Below, piece by piece: positions 21,201 to 30,296 of a stretch of DNA of 55,667 nucleotides. Both the position numbers and the translations under genes were made by a program. The DNA is from Syntrophorhabdus sp. PtaB.Bin027 (GTDB lineage: Bacteria > Desulfobacterota > Syntrophorhabdia > Syntrophorhabdales > Syntrophorhabdaceae). Every line of letters begins with the position of its first letter. The first letter of the stretch is position 1. The stretch covers positions 1-55,667 of the forward strand of contig MVQO01000189.1 of assembly GCA_002067585.1 (NCBI GenBank), read 5' to 3'. Below the pieces are notes generated by a model. The model did not search any database. It was given only the letters and a program-made list of their open reading frames with translations, and was not told the origin of the DNA.

Positions 21201-21459
21201 GAAAGTTCATGAGGGAAGGCCCAATATTGTGGATGCCATTCACAATAAAGAGATAGATTTGATTATCAATACCCCCATCGGCAAAAACAGTAAATATGAT
21301 GATTCTTACATCAGGAAAGCTGCGATAAAATACAAAATTCCTTACATGACAACTGCCTCCGCGGCAGAATCAGTCGCTGAGGCCATAAAGGCCTATTTGC
21401 AAAAAAAGAAAGGCATGACAGTAAAATCACTGCAGGCATACCACCGGGATATTTTATGA
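18256..21459 (+). CDS. carB: Carbamoyl-phosphate synthase large subunit
   Basis: This 1067-residue enzyme makes carbamoyl phosphate from bicarbonate, ammonia and two ATP. The two homologous halves are both visible. Each starts with a nucleotide-binding region ([39 protein letters not shown]) and has an ATP-grasp domain ([24 protein letters not shown], both with NPR/NPRASR late motifs). The C-terminal MGS-like regulatory domain, which binds UMP or IMP in relatives, begins near [20 protein letters not shown]. The ATG has TAAGGA upstream. carA is not in the window. The gene lies just before the pyr genes, in keeping with supply of carbamoyl phosphate to PyrB. Confidence 0.97.
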   Translation: [1067 protein letters not shown]

Positions 21460-21496
21460 AATCACCAAAACACTGAAAATTTTTGAATCGATTTTT

Positions 21497-21525
21497 TTGA
21501 TTTTTTTAAATAAACCCTTTATAGT
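21497..21525 (+). promoter_or_regulatory. Promoter of the ferredoxin-pyrRBC operon
   Basis: TTGATT (21497-21502), 17 bases, TATAGT (21520-21525). The predicted transcript start near 21532 is only a few bases before the TTG start of the ferredoxin gene, so there is almost no leader. That argues against a long PyrR-type attenuator before this operon, and I see no PyrR-binding loop. Confidence 0.55.
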
Positions 21526-21535
21526 AGTGTGAAGC

Positions 21536-21715
21536 TTGAGGCCATATATATCCAAAGGTTTGTGTAATTGCTGCATGGAATGTATAGACCTCTGCCCTTA
21601 CGACGTTTTCAGAGAAGAAGAGGGTGAAGTGAACGTGGCAAACCCCGAAGACTGTATAGAGTGCATGTCCTGCATCGAACTGTGTCCTGCAAAAGCTATC
21701 TTTATGGATGACTGA
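21536..21715 (+). CDS. Small 2[4Fe-4S] ferredoxin
   Basis: This is a 59-residue frame with two perfect four-cysteine motifs of eight-iron ferredoxins: CNCCMECIDLCP (C at relative positions 1, 4, 7 and 11) and CIECMSCIELCP. An in-frame TGA three bases before AGC leaves TTG at 21536 as the first start codon, and the protein reads LRPYISKGLCNCC and onward. Its stop overlaps the pyrR ATG (TGATG), so it is co-translated with the pyrimidine operon. A possible role is electron transfer to a pyrimidine-pathway enzyme such as an NAD- or ferredoxin-linked dihydroorotate dehydrogenase encoded elsewhere, which is only an inference. The start and the exact N-terminus are uncertain; the cysteine pattern is not. 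Confidence 0.82.
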   Translation: MRPYISKGLCNCCMECIDLCPYDVFREEEGEVNVANPEDCIECMSCIELCPAKAIFMDD

Positions 21716-22248
21716 TGGAAAATAGAGTGCTCCTCGACAATAAAGCGGTGGAGAGAACGATCAACCGCATAGCCCATGAGATCATTGAAAAAAATAAGGG
21801 CGTTGAAAAACTGAGGCTCATCGGCATAAGGACAAGAGGGGTCCACCTCGCCCAAAGACTGAAACAGAAAATAGAAGAGATTGAACATATCTCACTGCCC
21901 CTGGGGGTGCTTGACATTACAATGTATCGGGACGATGTCTTCAAGCTCAAATCCCCGGGATTGAAAAAAACAGAGATTCCCTTTGATGTCAACAATATCA
22001 CAGCTATTCTCGTTGATGATGTCATGCAGACAGGCAGGACCACGAGAGCTGCAATCGACGCTATTATGGACCTGGGCAGACCAAAGAGAATCCAGCTCGC
22101 TGTGCTCGTTGACAGAGGTGACAGAGAACTCCCTATACACCCTGACTATGCTGGTATTGTTCACTCAGCCCATCCTGAAGAAAATGTGCTGGTAAGGTTA
22201 AGCGAGGTAGACAACAGAGACGAAGTGGTAGTTGTGACATCCTCATGA
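21715..22248 (+). CDS. pyrR: PyrR-type regulator / uracil phosphoribosyltransferase
   Basis: This 177-residue PRTase-fold protein has the PRPP-binding loop [21 protein letters not shown], the N-terminal [15 protein letters not shown] and the C-terminal [13 protein letters not shown], all characteristic of PyrR. In Bacillus, PyrR binds pyr mRNA to attenuate transcription and also has weak uracil phosphoribosyltransferase activity. No RNA target is visible here. It overlaps pyrB by 4 bases (ATGA). Confidence 0.94.
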   Translation: MENRVLLDNKAVERTINRIAHEIIEKNKGVEKLRLIGIRTRGVHLAQRLKQKIEEIEHISLPLGVLDITMYRDDVFKLKSPGLKKTEIPFDVNNITAILVDDVMQTGRTTRAAIDAIMDLGRPKRIQLAVLVDRGDRELPIHPDYAGIVHSAHPEENVLVRLSEVDNRDEVVVVTSS

Positions 22249-23168
22249 ATTGGACAAAAAAAGACCTGCTCGGTATCACAGAACTATCAAAAGAAGAGAT
22301 ACTCTTTGTCCTTGACACAGCAGAATCCTTCAAAGAGATATCGCAAAGGGATATTAAGAAAGTACCTACTCTTCGTGGCAAGACAGTTATTACCCTTTTT
22401 TACGAACCCAGCACAAGGACAAGAACATCATTTGAGATCGCTGCAAAAAGGCTTTCTGCAGACACCATCAATATCTCTGCAAGTACAAGCAGCTATGTAA
22501 AAGGAGAGACTCTCAAGGACACAGCCAAAAACCTTGAGGCCATGAACCCTGATGTGACGATCATTCGGCACAGCATGCCAGGAGCACCCCATATGCTCGC
22601 CCGGATTCTTGATTCATCGGTTGTCAACGGCGGCGATGGCGCTCATGAGCATCCAACCCAGGCTCTTCTCGATGCGTATACCATACGAGAGAAAAAAGGC
22701 ACCATTGATGGACTCAAGATTGTCATTGTAGGGGATATTATCCACAGCCGTGTGGCAAGATCGAACATATTTACCCTCAGAAACTTCGATTCTGAAATTG
22801 TCTGTTGCGGTCCTCCCACCATGCTTCCTCCTCATATGGAGGAACTTGGGATAAAAGTGGAATATAACCTGAAAAAAGCTATTCACAATGCAGACGTAAT
22901 CATGATGCTCAGAATACAGAAAGAAAGAGGGGGCGTCAGCTATATCCCGTCTGTCAAAGAGTACTCTGCCTTCTTTGGATTGACTGGAGAGCATATCATG
23001 AATGCCAAGAAGGATGTAATAATCATGCATCCTGGCCCGATGAACAGAGGTGTCGAGATAATGGATGATGTGGCAGATGGTCCATATTCGGTCATCCTTG
23101 AACAGGTTGAGAACGGCGTGGCTGTGAGAATGGCAATCCTCTATCTCCTCCTCGGGAGGGAGAAGTGA
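22245..23168 (+). CDS. pyrB: Aspartate carbamoyltransferase catalytic subunit
   Basis: This 307-residue enzyme condenses aspartate with carbamoyl phosphate, the first committed step of pyrimidine synthesis. It shows the carbamoyl-phosphate signature [13 protein letters not shown], the [20 protein letters not shown] region, and [11 protein letters not shown] near the C-terminus. No pyrI is present, so it is of the class that works as a bare catalytic trimer or with dihydroorotase, and pyrC follows with a 4-base overlap. Confidence 0.96.
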   Translation: MNWTKKDLLGITELSKEEILFVLDTAESFKEISQRDIKKVPTLRGKTVITLFYEPSTRTRTSFEIAAKRLSADTINISASTSSYVKGETLKDTAKNLEAMNPDVTIIRHSMPGAPHMLARILDSSVVNGGDGAHEHPTQALLDAYTIREKKGTIDGLKIVIVGDIIHSRVARSNIFTLRNFDSEIVCCGPPTMLPPHMEELGIKVEYNLKKAIHNADVIMMLRIQKERGGVSYIPSVKEYSAFFGLTGEHIMNAKKDVIIMHPGPMNRGVEIMDDVADGPYSVILEQVENGVAVRMAILYLLLGREK

Positions 23169-24454
23169 GCATACTGATCAGAAATGGAAGGGTTATAGAC
23201 CCGAAGAGCGGCCTCGATGAGGTTATTGACGTATTTGTCAATGGCAATACCATTGAAAAAATTGATAAACATATAAGGAAGACAGGCAGTGATGTTCGTT
23301 CCATTGATGCTTCTGGCCATATAGTGGCACCCGGTCTCATCGATACACACGCCCATCTGAGAGAACCAGGCTACGAGTGGAAGGAAACCATCAGAACAGG
23401 AACCATGGCAGCTACAAAAGGCGGTTTCACGAGCGTTGTCTGCATGGCCAACACAAACCCTGTAAATGACAATAAGAGCGTAACTGACTACATAATCCAG
23501 AAAGCACGATCTGAAGCTTTGTGCCGTGTTTTCCCGTGCGGCGCCATCACCAAAGGATTAAAGGGAGAGGAACTCTCAGATATGGGAGAACTCTATGAAT
23601 CAGGGATTGTGGCTATCTCCGATGATGGAAAGTCCGTTAAAAACAGCGCCGTACTCCTGAAAGCCTTCGAATATTCCAGGTTGTTCGGTATACCTGTTAT
23701 TTCTCACTGCGAAGATGAAGACCTGTCGAGGGGTTACGTTCATGAGGGCAGGGCCTCCTTATTGTCAGGGCTGGATGCAGTCCCTGCAATAGCTGAGGAA
23801 CTCATCGTGAGTCGGGACATTGCAATTGCAAAATATGCCAATGCACCTGTCCACCTCACCCACATTTCATCAGGGGGTAGCGTAAACATCATACAGCATG
23901 CCAAGAAATCCCACAAAAAAATCACCTGTGACACCTGTTGCCACTACTTCTCCCTGACAGACGAGGCGACCCTGGGGTTCGACACCAGTACCAAGGTCAA
24001 TCCTCCCCTTCGGAGCAAAGAAGATGTGGAAGCCATAAAAGAAGGCCTGAGGAATAATACGATCGATATCATAGCCACAGACCATGCACCCCATGAAGGC
24101 ACCTCAAAGGATGTGGAATTTGACATTGCATCCTTCGGTATCTCAGGCTTTGAAACAGCATTCGCCTTGTCTCTCGCTCTTGTGCACGAAGGAGTCATGA
24201 CCCTCCCTGACCTGCTGAGAAAATTCACAGTAAACCCAGCAAAACTGCTTAAGCTTCCCTACGGGCAATTAGCCCCCGGCAAGGTTGCTGACATCATTAT
24301 CTTTAACCCTGATGTAGAATGGAAAGTGGATAGGAATTCATTCCTTTCCAGGGGGAAAAACTCGCCATTCCATGGATGGGTACTAAAAGGGAAAAACCTC
24401 CTTACCCTGGTTGATGGTAAGATTGTCTACAGGGATAAATCTTTCAAAGCTTAA
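23165..24454 (+). CDS. pyrC: Dihydroorotase
   Basis: This 429-residue amidohydrolase of the type I (PyrC2/PyrX-like, CAD-related) dihydroorotase class closes carbamoyl aspartate to dihydroorotate. The metal motif [10 protein letters not shown], His ligands in VISHCEDE and [10 protein letters not shown], and the catalytic Asp in IATDHAPHE are present, so it looks active and not a pseudo-dihydroorotase. It starts with GTG at 23165, overlapping the pyrB TGA, with GGAGGGAG upstream. Confidence 0.95.
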   Translation: MSILIRNGRVIDPKSGLDEVIDVFVNGNTIEKIDKHIRKTGSDVRSIDASGHIVAPGLIDTHAHLREPGYEWKETIRTGTMAATKGGFTSVVCMANTNPVNDNKSVTDYIIQKARSEALCRVFPCGAITKGLKGEELSDMGELYESGIVAISDDGKSVKNSAVLLKAFEYSRLFGIPVISHCEDEDLSRGYVHEGRASLLSGLDAVPAIAEELIVSRDIAIAKYANAPVHLTHISSGGSVNIIQHAKKSHKKITCDTCCHYFSLTDEATLGFDTSTKVNPPLRSKEDVEAIKEGLRNNTIDIIATDHAPHEGTSKDVEFDIASFGISGFETAFALSLALVHEGVMTLPDLLRKFTVNPAKLLKLPYGQLAPGKVADIIIFNPDVEWKVDRNSFLSRGKNSPFHGWVLKGKNLLTLVDGKIVYRDKSFKA

Positions 24455-24945
24455 CTGCGGGCTTTTTTCTTTTTCTCAAGCCTTGCTTCTTTTTCCTGCT
24501 CGTAGATATCTTCGGTAAGGGTAGCCACGCGCTCACGCCACCGGGGATCATTCTGGTTCATTTCAACCTCTTCATAAAAATCTAATATACTGTGGTTCAC
24601 CAGCTTGTAAGGGTTGTCATCGGCTTCAATATCAAAAGAAACATGCCGAAGCTCATGGCGCAGGATTTTTTCCCTGTCTTCGTCAGTAACGTGGTCCCAG
24701 CATTTCTTATCAAGGGTGATGATAAAATCATAGCCTTCTTCAGCATTCGCATTTTTTGTGAGGTGCTTCACCAGGTCATTCGCCTTGAGAATCCTTCCCA
24801 CAACAATCCGACCTCCTGACTTTCTCTTCTTAAGATCAAAAAGAACCCTGATTTTTGCATTTTTCAGTTCTTGAAAATGCTGGCTTTTGACTTTTCTGAA
24901 CATTTCCATAACAGATTCTGTTACATCTTCATAGCGTATTGCCAT
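24451..24945 (-). CDS. Putative metallopeptidase (HExxH), 164 aa
   Basis: This soluble protein holds the zinc-protease motif HELRH (in ILRHELRHVSFDIE) and downstream acidic residues in ILDFYEEVEMN that could give the third ligand. The C-terminus is highly charged ([14 protein letters not shown]). It resembles the short 'putative phage metallopeptidase' proteins found in phages and scattered on chromosomes. It faces pyrC and overlaps its 3' end by four bases, so the two transcripts converge without a gap. No phage genes are near. The substrate is unknown. Confidence 0.75.
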   Translation of the reverse strand: MAIRYEDVTESVMEMFRKVKSQHFQELKNAKIRVLFDLKKRKSGGRIVVGRILKANDLVKHLTKNANAEEGYDFIITLDKKCWDHVTDEDREKILRHELRHVSFDIEADDNPYKLVNHSILDFYEEVEMNQNDPRWRERVATLTEDIYEQEKEARLEKKKKARS

Positions 24946-25138
24946 ACAGTACCTCCAGAGGGTCAGTCTTTTGTATCAACGCAAGGCAAACTACCATCAG
25001 CTGAGGATGAAAATCAAGGAAAGAAAAAGGGTGAAGGCAATAGGCTATACATGCAATAGCAGAGCCGGTACACAACCGTTGGGTTTAAGCTGATAGTCAG
25101 AACACAACGTATGCATGCTGTCTATAAATTGCTGCTGA

Positions 25139-26065
25139 TCATATCGTAAAATAGGCCCGTGCAATTTCAACGTCTTTCCTGATTCGGTCCTTCAGCTCAT
25201 CCACACTGCTGAATTTAACCTCATCACGAATCCTGTCCAGGAAATACAGGGCAACCTTCTGATTGTAGAGATCCTGGGAGAAATCCATAATGTAGGTCTC
25301 AATGGTGAGGCTTTGACCATCAAAGGTAGGATTGAATCCGATATTTGTCACAGCCGGCAGTCTCTTTCCGCCAATCTCCACTGAGCTGACGTAAACGCCC
25401 CGCCCCGGGATTAAGGGAAACTCAGTCTGCAGATTGATTGTTGGAAAACCAATCGTTCTTCCTCTCCCGTCACCTGCCATGACCGTTCCTCCTATCATAT
25501 AGGGTCTGCCGAGGTGCAGACCTGCTTTTTTAACATCACCTTCCTGGATCATCCTCCTGATTCTATTGCTTCCAACCTTTTCATTATCCAGGGTTATTGC
25601 TTCCTGAATATCAAAGAAAAAACCATATTGAGTCGATTTGGCAGCCAGGTACTCGACATTCCCTTTTCCCCCTTTGCCAAACTTAAAATCATAACCTACA
25701 ATCAAGCCTTTAATGCCAAGCTTTTGTACAAGAATATTTTCCACAAAGCTTTCAGGACTGATCAGATGGAATTCATCCGTGAAAGGAATGATGAACATGA
25801 CATCAATCCCCGCCTCCTCTATTAGTCTTCTTTTTACCGGCAATGGCGTTATTAGGCCGATGAACCTGTCAGGCTTTAATATTGTCAGGGGATGGGGGTG
25901 GAATGTCATGAGCATGGATGTTCCCTTGTTCTCGCGGGCTTTTATCTCTACTCTTTCTATAATTTTTCTATGTCCCAGATGCAAACCATCATAGTTGCCA
26001 ATGGTTAGAATAGGATTTGCAAACTTCTCTTCAAAATCGAGTGACTCAAAAACCTGCATAGGCAC
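25139..26065 (-). CDS. ribF: Bifunctional riboflavin kinase / FAD synthetase
   Basis: This 308-residue protein makes FMN from riboflavin and then FAD. The N-terminal adenylyltransferase domain shows TIGNYDGLHLGHRKII and LIVGYDFKFGKGGKG. The C-terminal kinase domain starts near GRPYMIGGTVMAGDGRGRTIGFPTINL and has the GRGVYVSSV strand and the catalytic Glu in QSLTIETYIMDF. The start MPMQVFESLDFEEKF is plausible. The 193-base gap before the metallopeptidase gene holds nothing that I recognise. Confidence 0.95.
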   Translation of the reverse strand: MPMQVFESLDFEEKFANPILTIGNYDGLHLGHRKIIERVEIKARENKGTSMLMTFHPHPLTILKPDRFIGLITPLPVKRRLIEEAGIDVMFIIPFTDEFHLISPESFVENILVQKLGIKGLIVGYDFKFGKGGKGNVEYLAAKSTQYGFFFDIQEAITLDNEKVGSNRIRRMIQEGDVKKAGLHLGRPYMIGGTVMAGDGRGRTIGFPTINLQTEFPLIPGRGVYVSSVEIGGKRLPAVTNIGFNPTFDGQSLTIETYIMDFSQDLYNQKVALYFLDRIRDEVKFSSVDELKDRIRKDVEIARAYFTI

Positions 26066-26109
26066 CTCTTGACATCTTCAGCATATCAATATATAACAAC
26101 AAATATAGT

Positions 26110-26194
26110 GCCGAAGTGGCGGAATTGGTAGACGCGCTAGATTCAGGGTCTAGTAGGCAATATGCCTGTGTGGGTTCAAGTCCCGTCTTCGGCA
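26110..26194 (+). tRNA. tRNA-Leu (anticodon CAG)
   Basis: This is a complete class II tRNA of 85 bases. The acceptor stem GCCGAAG pairs with CTTCGGC, followed by discriminator A. The anticodon arm is CTAGA, TTCAGGG, TCTAG with anticodon CAG. A variable arm (TAGGCAATATGCCTG) and the T-loop GGTTCAAGTCC are present. CCA is not encoded. It is divergent from ribF and precedes the thiolase operon. Confidence 0.97.
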
Positions 26195-26271
26195 TTTTCT
26201 TTTAACACATTTTCCGCTCATGTGATAGCGTTTGCAGGAAAACGTTCCTGCCCTTAACATATTAAAAATTG

Positions 26272-26300
26272 TTGACAAATTCCCTTATTTAAGATAAAAG
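26272..26300 (+). promoter_or_regulatory. Candidate promoter of the thiolase-crotonase-etfBA operon
   Basis: A perfect -35 TTGACA (26272-26277) and a weaker TAAAAG (26295-26300) are 17 bases apart, about 40 bases upstream of the chosen thiolase start. The surroundings are AT-rich. Confidence 0.5.
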
Positions 26301-26340
26301 ATTGTGAAAATTTTTTCAAATGCAAAGAAAGGAGAGTGCT

Positions 26341-27624
26341 ATGAGGGAAGCGGTAATAGTATCATGTGCAAGAACAGCCATAGGCCAGTTCGGTCAGTCA
26401 CTGAAAGACATTCCGGTAGTTCAGTTGGGGGGAATAGCAATCAAGGAGGCCATTAAGAGGGCCGGCATCAGACCCTCAAAGAATAAGGATAAAGAGTTTG
26501 CTCCCGATATCTTTGGTGGAAAGACCGATACAGACCTTGAGGCAAAATATTACGACTTTGATCCTGGCCTGAAAGAGGTCATTATTGATGAAGTAATCAT
26601 GGGCAATGTCCTTCAGGGTGGCCTTGGACAGAACTCTGCACGCCAGGCGAGCATCAATGGTGGAGTTCCAAAGGAAACAGCAGCATATACCTTAAACAAA
26701 GTCTGTTCATCAGGGCTGAGGGCCATCATAGCCGGTATCCATTCGGTTATGGTTGGAGACAATGATGTTGTTGTCGCGGGTGGTATGGAGAACATGAGCA
26801 TGGCCCCCTTTGCAGTACCGTCAGCAAGGTGGGGTGCCAGGATGTTCGATACCAAAATGATAGACCTCATGGTTCTCGATGGTGTCTGGGAGATTTTTTA
26901 TGGCTATCATATGGGCGTTACTGCCGAGAATATCGCAGCACGATACGGTATATCCAGGGTAGAACAGGATACCTTCGGTCTCATTAGCCACCAGCGGGCC
27001 AGAAAGGCTATCAAAGAAGGACTCTTCAAAGACGAGATTGTACCTGTTATAATCCCCCAGAAGAAAGGCGATCCCATCATCTTTGATACTGATGAGAGAC
27101 CCATGGACACAACCTTAGAAAAAATGGCAAAACTCGCACCTGCTTTCAAAAAAGACGGCAGCGTCACTGCGGGTAACGCATCAGGACTTAATGACTGTGC
27201 TTCAGCGGCCGTTATTATGTCGAGGGAAAAAGCAAATGAACTGGGCATCAAACCCCTCGGCAAATTGGTATCATGGGCAAACGGTGGCGTTGATCCTGCA
27301 TATATGGGGCTCGGCCCGGTTCCGGCCATCAGAAAGGCTCTGAAGAAAGCCGGCCTTACCCTCGACCAGATGGATGTTATTGAGCTCAACGAGGCCTTTG
27401 CTTCCCAGTCGATCGCATGTATCAGGGAGCTCGGGGTCGATACGGAGAAGTGCAACATGTTCGGCGGCGGAGTCTCCCTCGGACACCCCATTGGATGTAC
27501 AGGTGCACGGCTTGTGACAACTGCCTTCTATGCAATGCAGAGAATGAATAAGAAATATGCTCTCATCTCCATGTGCATCGGTGGCGGTATGGGTCTGGCA
27601 GCAATCTTCGAAAGAGAGGCATAA
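26341..27624 (+). CDS. Acetyl-CoA acetyltransferase (thiolase)
   Basis: This is a 427-residue thiolase with the acylated Cys122 (NKVCSSGLRAI), H382 in GGGVSLGHPIGCTGARL and the deprotonating C412 in CIGGGMG. I chose the ATG at 26341 because AAAGGAGAG lies 6 bases upstream and the family core AVIVSCARTAIG follows at once. The open frame begins at 26320. An insertion near residues 40-75 (KNKDKEFAPDIFGG, TDTDLEAKYYDFDPG) lengthens it over the usual 390 residues. With the hydratase and EtfBA downstream, it fits fatty acid or aromatic-acid beta-oxidation or butyryl-CoA metabolism. Confidence 0.93.
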   Translation: MREAVIVSCARTAIGQFGQSLKDIPVVQLGGIAIKEAIKRAGIRPSKNKDKEFAPDIFGGKTDTDLEAKYYDFDPGLKEVIIDEVIMGNVLQGGLGQNSARQASINGGVPKETAAYTLNKVCSSGLRAIIAGIHSVMVGDNDVVVAGGMENMSMAPFAVPSARWGARMFDTKMIDLMVLDGVWEIFYGYHMGVTAENIAARYGISRVEQDTFGLISHQRARKAIKEGLFKDEIVPVIIPQKKGDPIIFDTDERPMDTTLEKMAKLAPAFKKDGSVTAGNASGLNDCASAAVIMSREKANELGIKPLGKLVSWANGGVDPAYMGLGPVPAIRKALKKAGLTLDQMDVIELNEAFASQSIACIRELGVDTEKCNMFGGGVSLGHPIGCTGARLVTTAFYAMQRMNKKYALISMCIGGGMGLAAIFEREA

Positions 27625-27627
27625 GAG

Positions 27628-28410
27628 ATGGAGTACAAAAATCTTTTACTCGAAATCAAGGATGGCATAGCGGTTGTCAAAATTAATAGACCGAAGGCCT
27701 TAAATGCGCTCAATTCAGAGACCCTTGACGAGCTCAGGCACGCAGGAGATGCAATCAATGCGAATAAGGATGTGTGGGTTGTAATTATCACAGGTGAAGG
27801 CGATAAAGCGTTCATTGCAGGGGCAGACATCCTTGAGATGAAGGATATGAACCCATATCAGGGTATGATATTCTCTCAGAGGGGGCACGAAGCCTTTGCA
27901 GCTTTTGAGAATATGAACAAGCCGGTCATTGCAGCAGTAAATGGCTTTGCTCTTGGCGGCGGGTTTGAGGTAGCTTTAATGTGCGACATCATCTATGCCT
28001 CAGACAAGGCTAAGGTCGGGTTTCCTGAGACGACACTTGGGATTTTTCCCGGTTTTGGCGGAACTCAGAGAACAGCAAAGCTTTGTGGTCTTGCCAAGGC
28101 AAAAGAGCTCATTTTTACCGGAAAAATGATCAGCGCTAAAGAAGCTTATGAAATTGGCCTTATCAATAAGGTAGTACCCCATGAAGAACTCTGGAAGGAA
28201 GTAATGGCCCTTGCAGAGAAGATCAGGTCCAACGGTCCTATCTCCATGGGTCTGGCAAAGGCATTGATCAACAAGAGCCTCTTTCTCGATATGGAATCCG
28301 CGCTCATGCTGGAAGCAAAAGACTTTGGTTTATGTTTTGGCACAAAGGATCAGAAAGAAGGTATGACAGCTTTTGTTGAAAAAAGAAAAGCCACCTTTAC
28401 AGGTGAATAA
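27628..28410 (+). CDS. Enoyl-CoA hydratase / crotonase family
   Basis: This 260-residue crotonase-fold protein has the oxyanion-hole region AFIAGADILEMKDM and both catalytic glutamates of hydratases, in ALGGGFEVALMCD and FPETTLGIFPGFGGTQR, so hydration of short enoyl-CoA (such as crotonyl-CoA) is likely. It starts 3 bases after the thiolase stop and precedes etfB by 20 bases. Confidence 0.92.
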   Translation: MEYKNLLLEIKDGIAVVKINRPKALNALNSETLDELRHAGDAINANKDVWVVIITGEGDKAFIAGADILEMKDMNPYQGMIFSQRGHEAFAAFENMNKPVIAAVNGFALGGGFEVALMCDIIYASDKAKVGFPETTLGIFPGFGGTQRTAKLCGLAKAKELIFTGKMISAKEAYEIGLINKVVPHEELWKEVMALAEKIRSNGPISMGLAKALINKSLFLDMESALMLEAKDFGLCFGTKDQKEGMTAFVEKRKATFTGE

Positions 28411-28430
28411 AAACATTTAAGGAGGAGACT

Positions 28431-29228
28431 GTGAAGATAGTAGCATGCGTAAAACAGGTTCCCGATACTGAAGCTGAGGTAAAATGGGACATCCCGGGCG
28501 GTAAACTGAAAAGAGATGCTATGGATTGTGTGACAAATGCATTTGACGAGTATGCCATTGAGGAAGCCCTTCTCACACGGGAAAACCATGATGGAGAGAT
28601 TGTTGCAATAAGTATGGGTCCGGAAAAAGCTATGGACGTTTTGAGAAACTGCCTTGCCCTTACCGTGAATGAGGTAAAGCTTTGCACTGATGCAGCGTTT
28701 GAAGGTTCCGATACCTTTGCAACCGCATCGGTTCTTGCGGCAGCTATCAAGAAGGTTGGTGATGTAGACATCGTTTACTGTGGAAAACAGTCAACTGACG
28801 GAAACACTGGTGTTGTTGGGGCTGCCCTGGCTTCAATTCTTGGATGGAGCCAGCTTACCTATGTTTCAAAAATCCGCTCAATCGATGGAGCAGGCAAAAA
28901 GATTGTCGTGGAAAGGGCAATAGAAGGCGGTACTGAGGTCGTTGAGGCAAAGCTTCCTGCAGTTGTATCGGTCCTCAAAGGCATTAATGAGCCCCGACTT
29001 CCCAATCTTATGGGTATCAGGAAGGCTTCAAAGATGGAGATTCCCCAGTGGAATGCAGCTGATCTGGGTGTAGACACAGGAAAGGTTGGAACGGCAGGCG
29101 CCTCCACAAAGGTTGTGGAAATTGCTGTACCGCCTCCTCGAGGAGCAGGTGAGATTCTGAAAGGCGAAATTGAAGACATGGCGAATACGCTCACCGATAA
29201 ACTTATTGATTTGAAAGTCATTAAATAA
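28431..29228 (+). CDS. etfB: Electron transfer flavoprotein beta subunit
   Basis: This 265-residue EtfB (FixA-like) starts with GTG after GGAGGAG. It shows the N-terminal VACVKQVPDTEAEVKWD, the core DVDIVYCGKQSTDGNTGVVG and LPAVVSVLKGINEPRLPNL, and the C-terminal extension. It pairs with EtfA to carry electrons between acyl-CoA dehydrogenases and the quinone pool or ferredoxin/NAD. No dehydrogenase gene is adjacent. Confidence 0.95.
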   Translation: MKIVACVKQVPDTEAEVKWDIPGGKLKRDAMDCVTNAFDEYAIEEALLTRENHDGEIVAISMGPEKAMDVLRNCLALTVNEVKLCTDAAFEGSDTFATASVLAAAIKKVGDVDIVYCGKQSTDGNTGVVGAALASILGWSQLTYVSKIRSIDGAGKKIVVERAIEGGTEVVEAKLPAVVSVLKGINEPRLPNLMGIRKASKMEIPQWNAADLGVDTGKVGTAGASTKVVEIAVPPPRGAGEILKGEIEDMANTLTDKLIDLKVIK

Positions 29229-29245
29229 GGGGAGGAGGGATAACA

Positions 29246-30232
29246 ATGGCTAATGATGTATGGGTATATATAGAACATAAAGAAGGAGCAGTGACTCCTA
29301 TGTCATTTGAACTCCTTGGTATTGGTAAGACACTGGCGGACGGATTCGGGTCCAATCTCTGCGCATTTGTGGTTGGAGAAGGGATTGACGCCATTGCAAA
29401 AGAAGCAGGCACATACGGCGCATCAAAAGTTTTTGCTGTTGATGCAGGTGTTTTCAAAGGCTTCAGGGCTGATGCATATGCAAAGGCCACAGCATTTTTA
29501 TTTGACAAGTACAAACCTGAAGTGGCTCTTTTCAGGGCAACAAGCCAGGGCACCGATATTGCTGCGGCTGCTGCAGCCCAGCTCGGTTCAGGCATCTGCA
29601 GTGACGCCATCGGCCTTGCCGTTGACGGCGGAAAGCTCAAGATGACAAAGGCTGCTTTTGGCGGTAACTACACTGTCACCGTTGTAAATGAAAAATCTCA
29701 GCCCCAGATCGCAACAGTGAGGCCAAAGGCATTCGCAATGCCGGAACAGGATGCTTCCAAATCAGCGGAAGTGGTAAAGGAATCATTCGTTGTCGATGAA
29801 GCAAGCCTGAACACAAAGGTGCTCGAATTCATAAAATCAGCGGTAGCAATCAACCTTGTTGAGGCCGACATTATCGTATCCGGAGGAAGAGGACTCGGAA
29901 ACGCCGAAGGCTTTGACCTTCTGAAGGAACTCGCTGAAGTAATCGGCGGTGGTGTAGGCGCCTCCCGTGCAGCAGTTGACTCCGGCTGGATAACTGTTGA
30001 TCAGCAGGTCGGCCAGACAGGAAAGACCGTGAAGCCGAAAATCTACATAGCCTGCGGTATTTCAGGTGCTATCCAGCATCTCGCTGGTATGAGAACCTCC
30101 GATTGTATTGTGGCCATCAACAAAGACCCGGATGCCCCTATATTCAAAGCGGCAACTTTCGGTATCGTTGGCGACTACAAACAGGTTGTGCCAAAGCTCA
30201 TCGAGAAATTCAAAGGCAAACTGGGTAAGTAA
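29246..30232 (+). CDS. etfA: Electron transfer flavoprotein alpha subunit
   Basis: This 328-residue EtfA has the FAD-binding C-terminal domain: [62 protein letters not shown] and [10 protein letters not shown]. The N-terminal domain ([14 protein letters not shown]) binds EtfB. AGGAGG precedes the ATG. It is the last gene of the operon and is followed by a strong terminator. Confidence 0.96.
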   Translation: MANDVWVYIEHKEGAVTPMSFELLGIGKTLADGFGSNLCAFVVGEGIDAIAKEAGTYGASKVFAVDAGVFKGFRADAYAKATAFLFDKYKPEVALFRATSQGTDIAAAAAAQLGSGICSDAIGLAVDGGKLKMTKAAFGGNYTVTVVNEKSQPQIATVRPKAFAMPEQDASKSAEVVKESFVVDEASLNTKVLEFIKSAVAINLVEADIIVSGGRGLGNAEGFDLLKELAEVIGGGVGASRAAVDSGWITVDQQVGQTGKTVKPKIYIACGISGAIQHLAGMRTSDCIVAINKDPDAPIFKAATFGIVGDYKQVVPKLIEKFKGKLGK

Positions 30233-30251
30233 ATTATCATTAAGAGCAATA

Positions 30252-30284
30252 AAAAAGGGGACAGCTTATGTCCCCTTTTTTATT
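30252..30284 (+). terminator. Bidirectional rho-independent terminator
   Basis: A perfect 12-bp stem (AAAAAGGGGACA at 30252-30263 and TGTCCCCTTTTT at 30269-30280) closes a 5-base loop. The T-run serves etfA and the complementary A-run serves the converging protease gene. Confidence 0.9.
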
Positions 30285-30296
30285 GTCTCGATTCAG

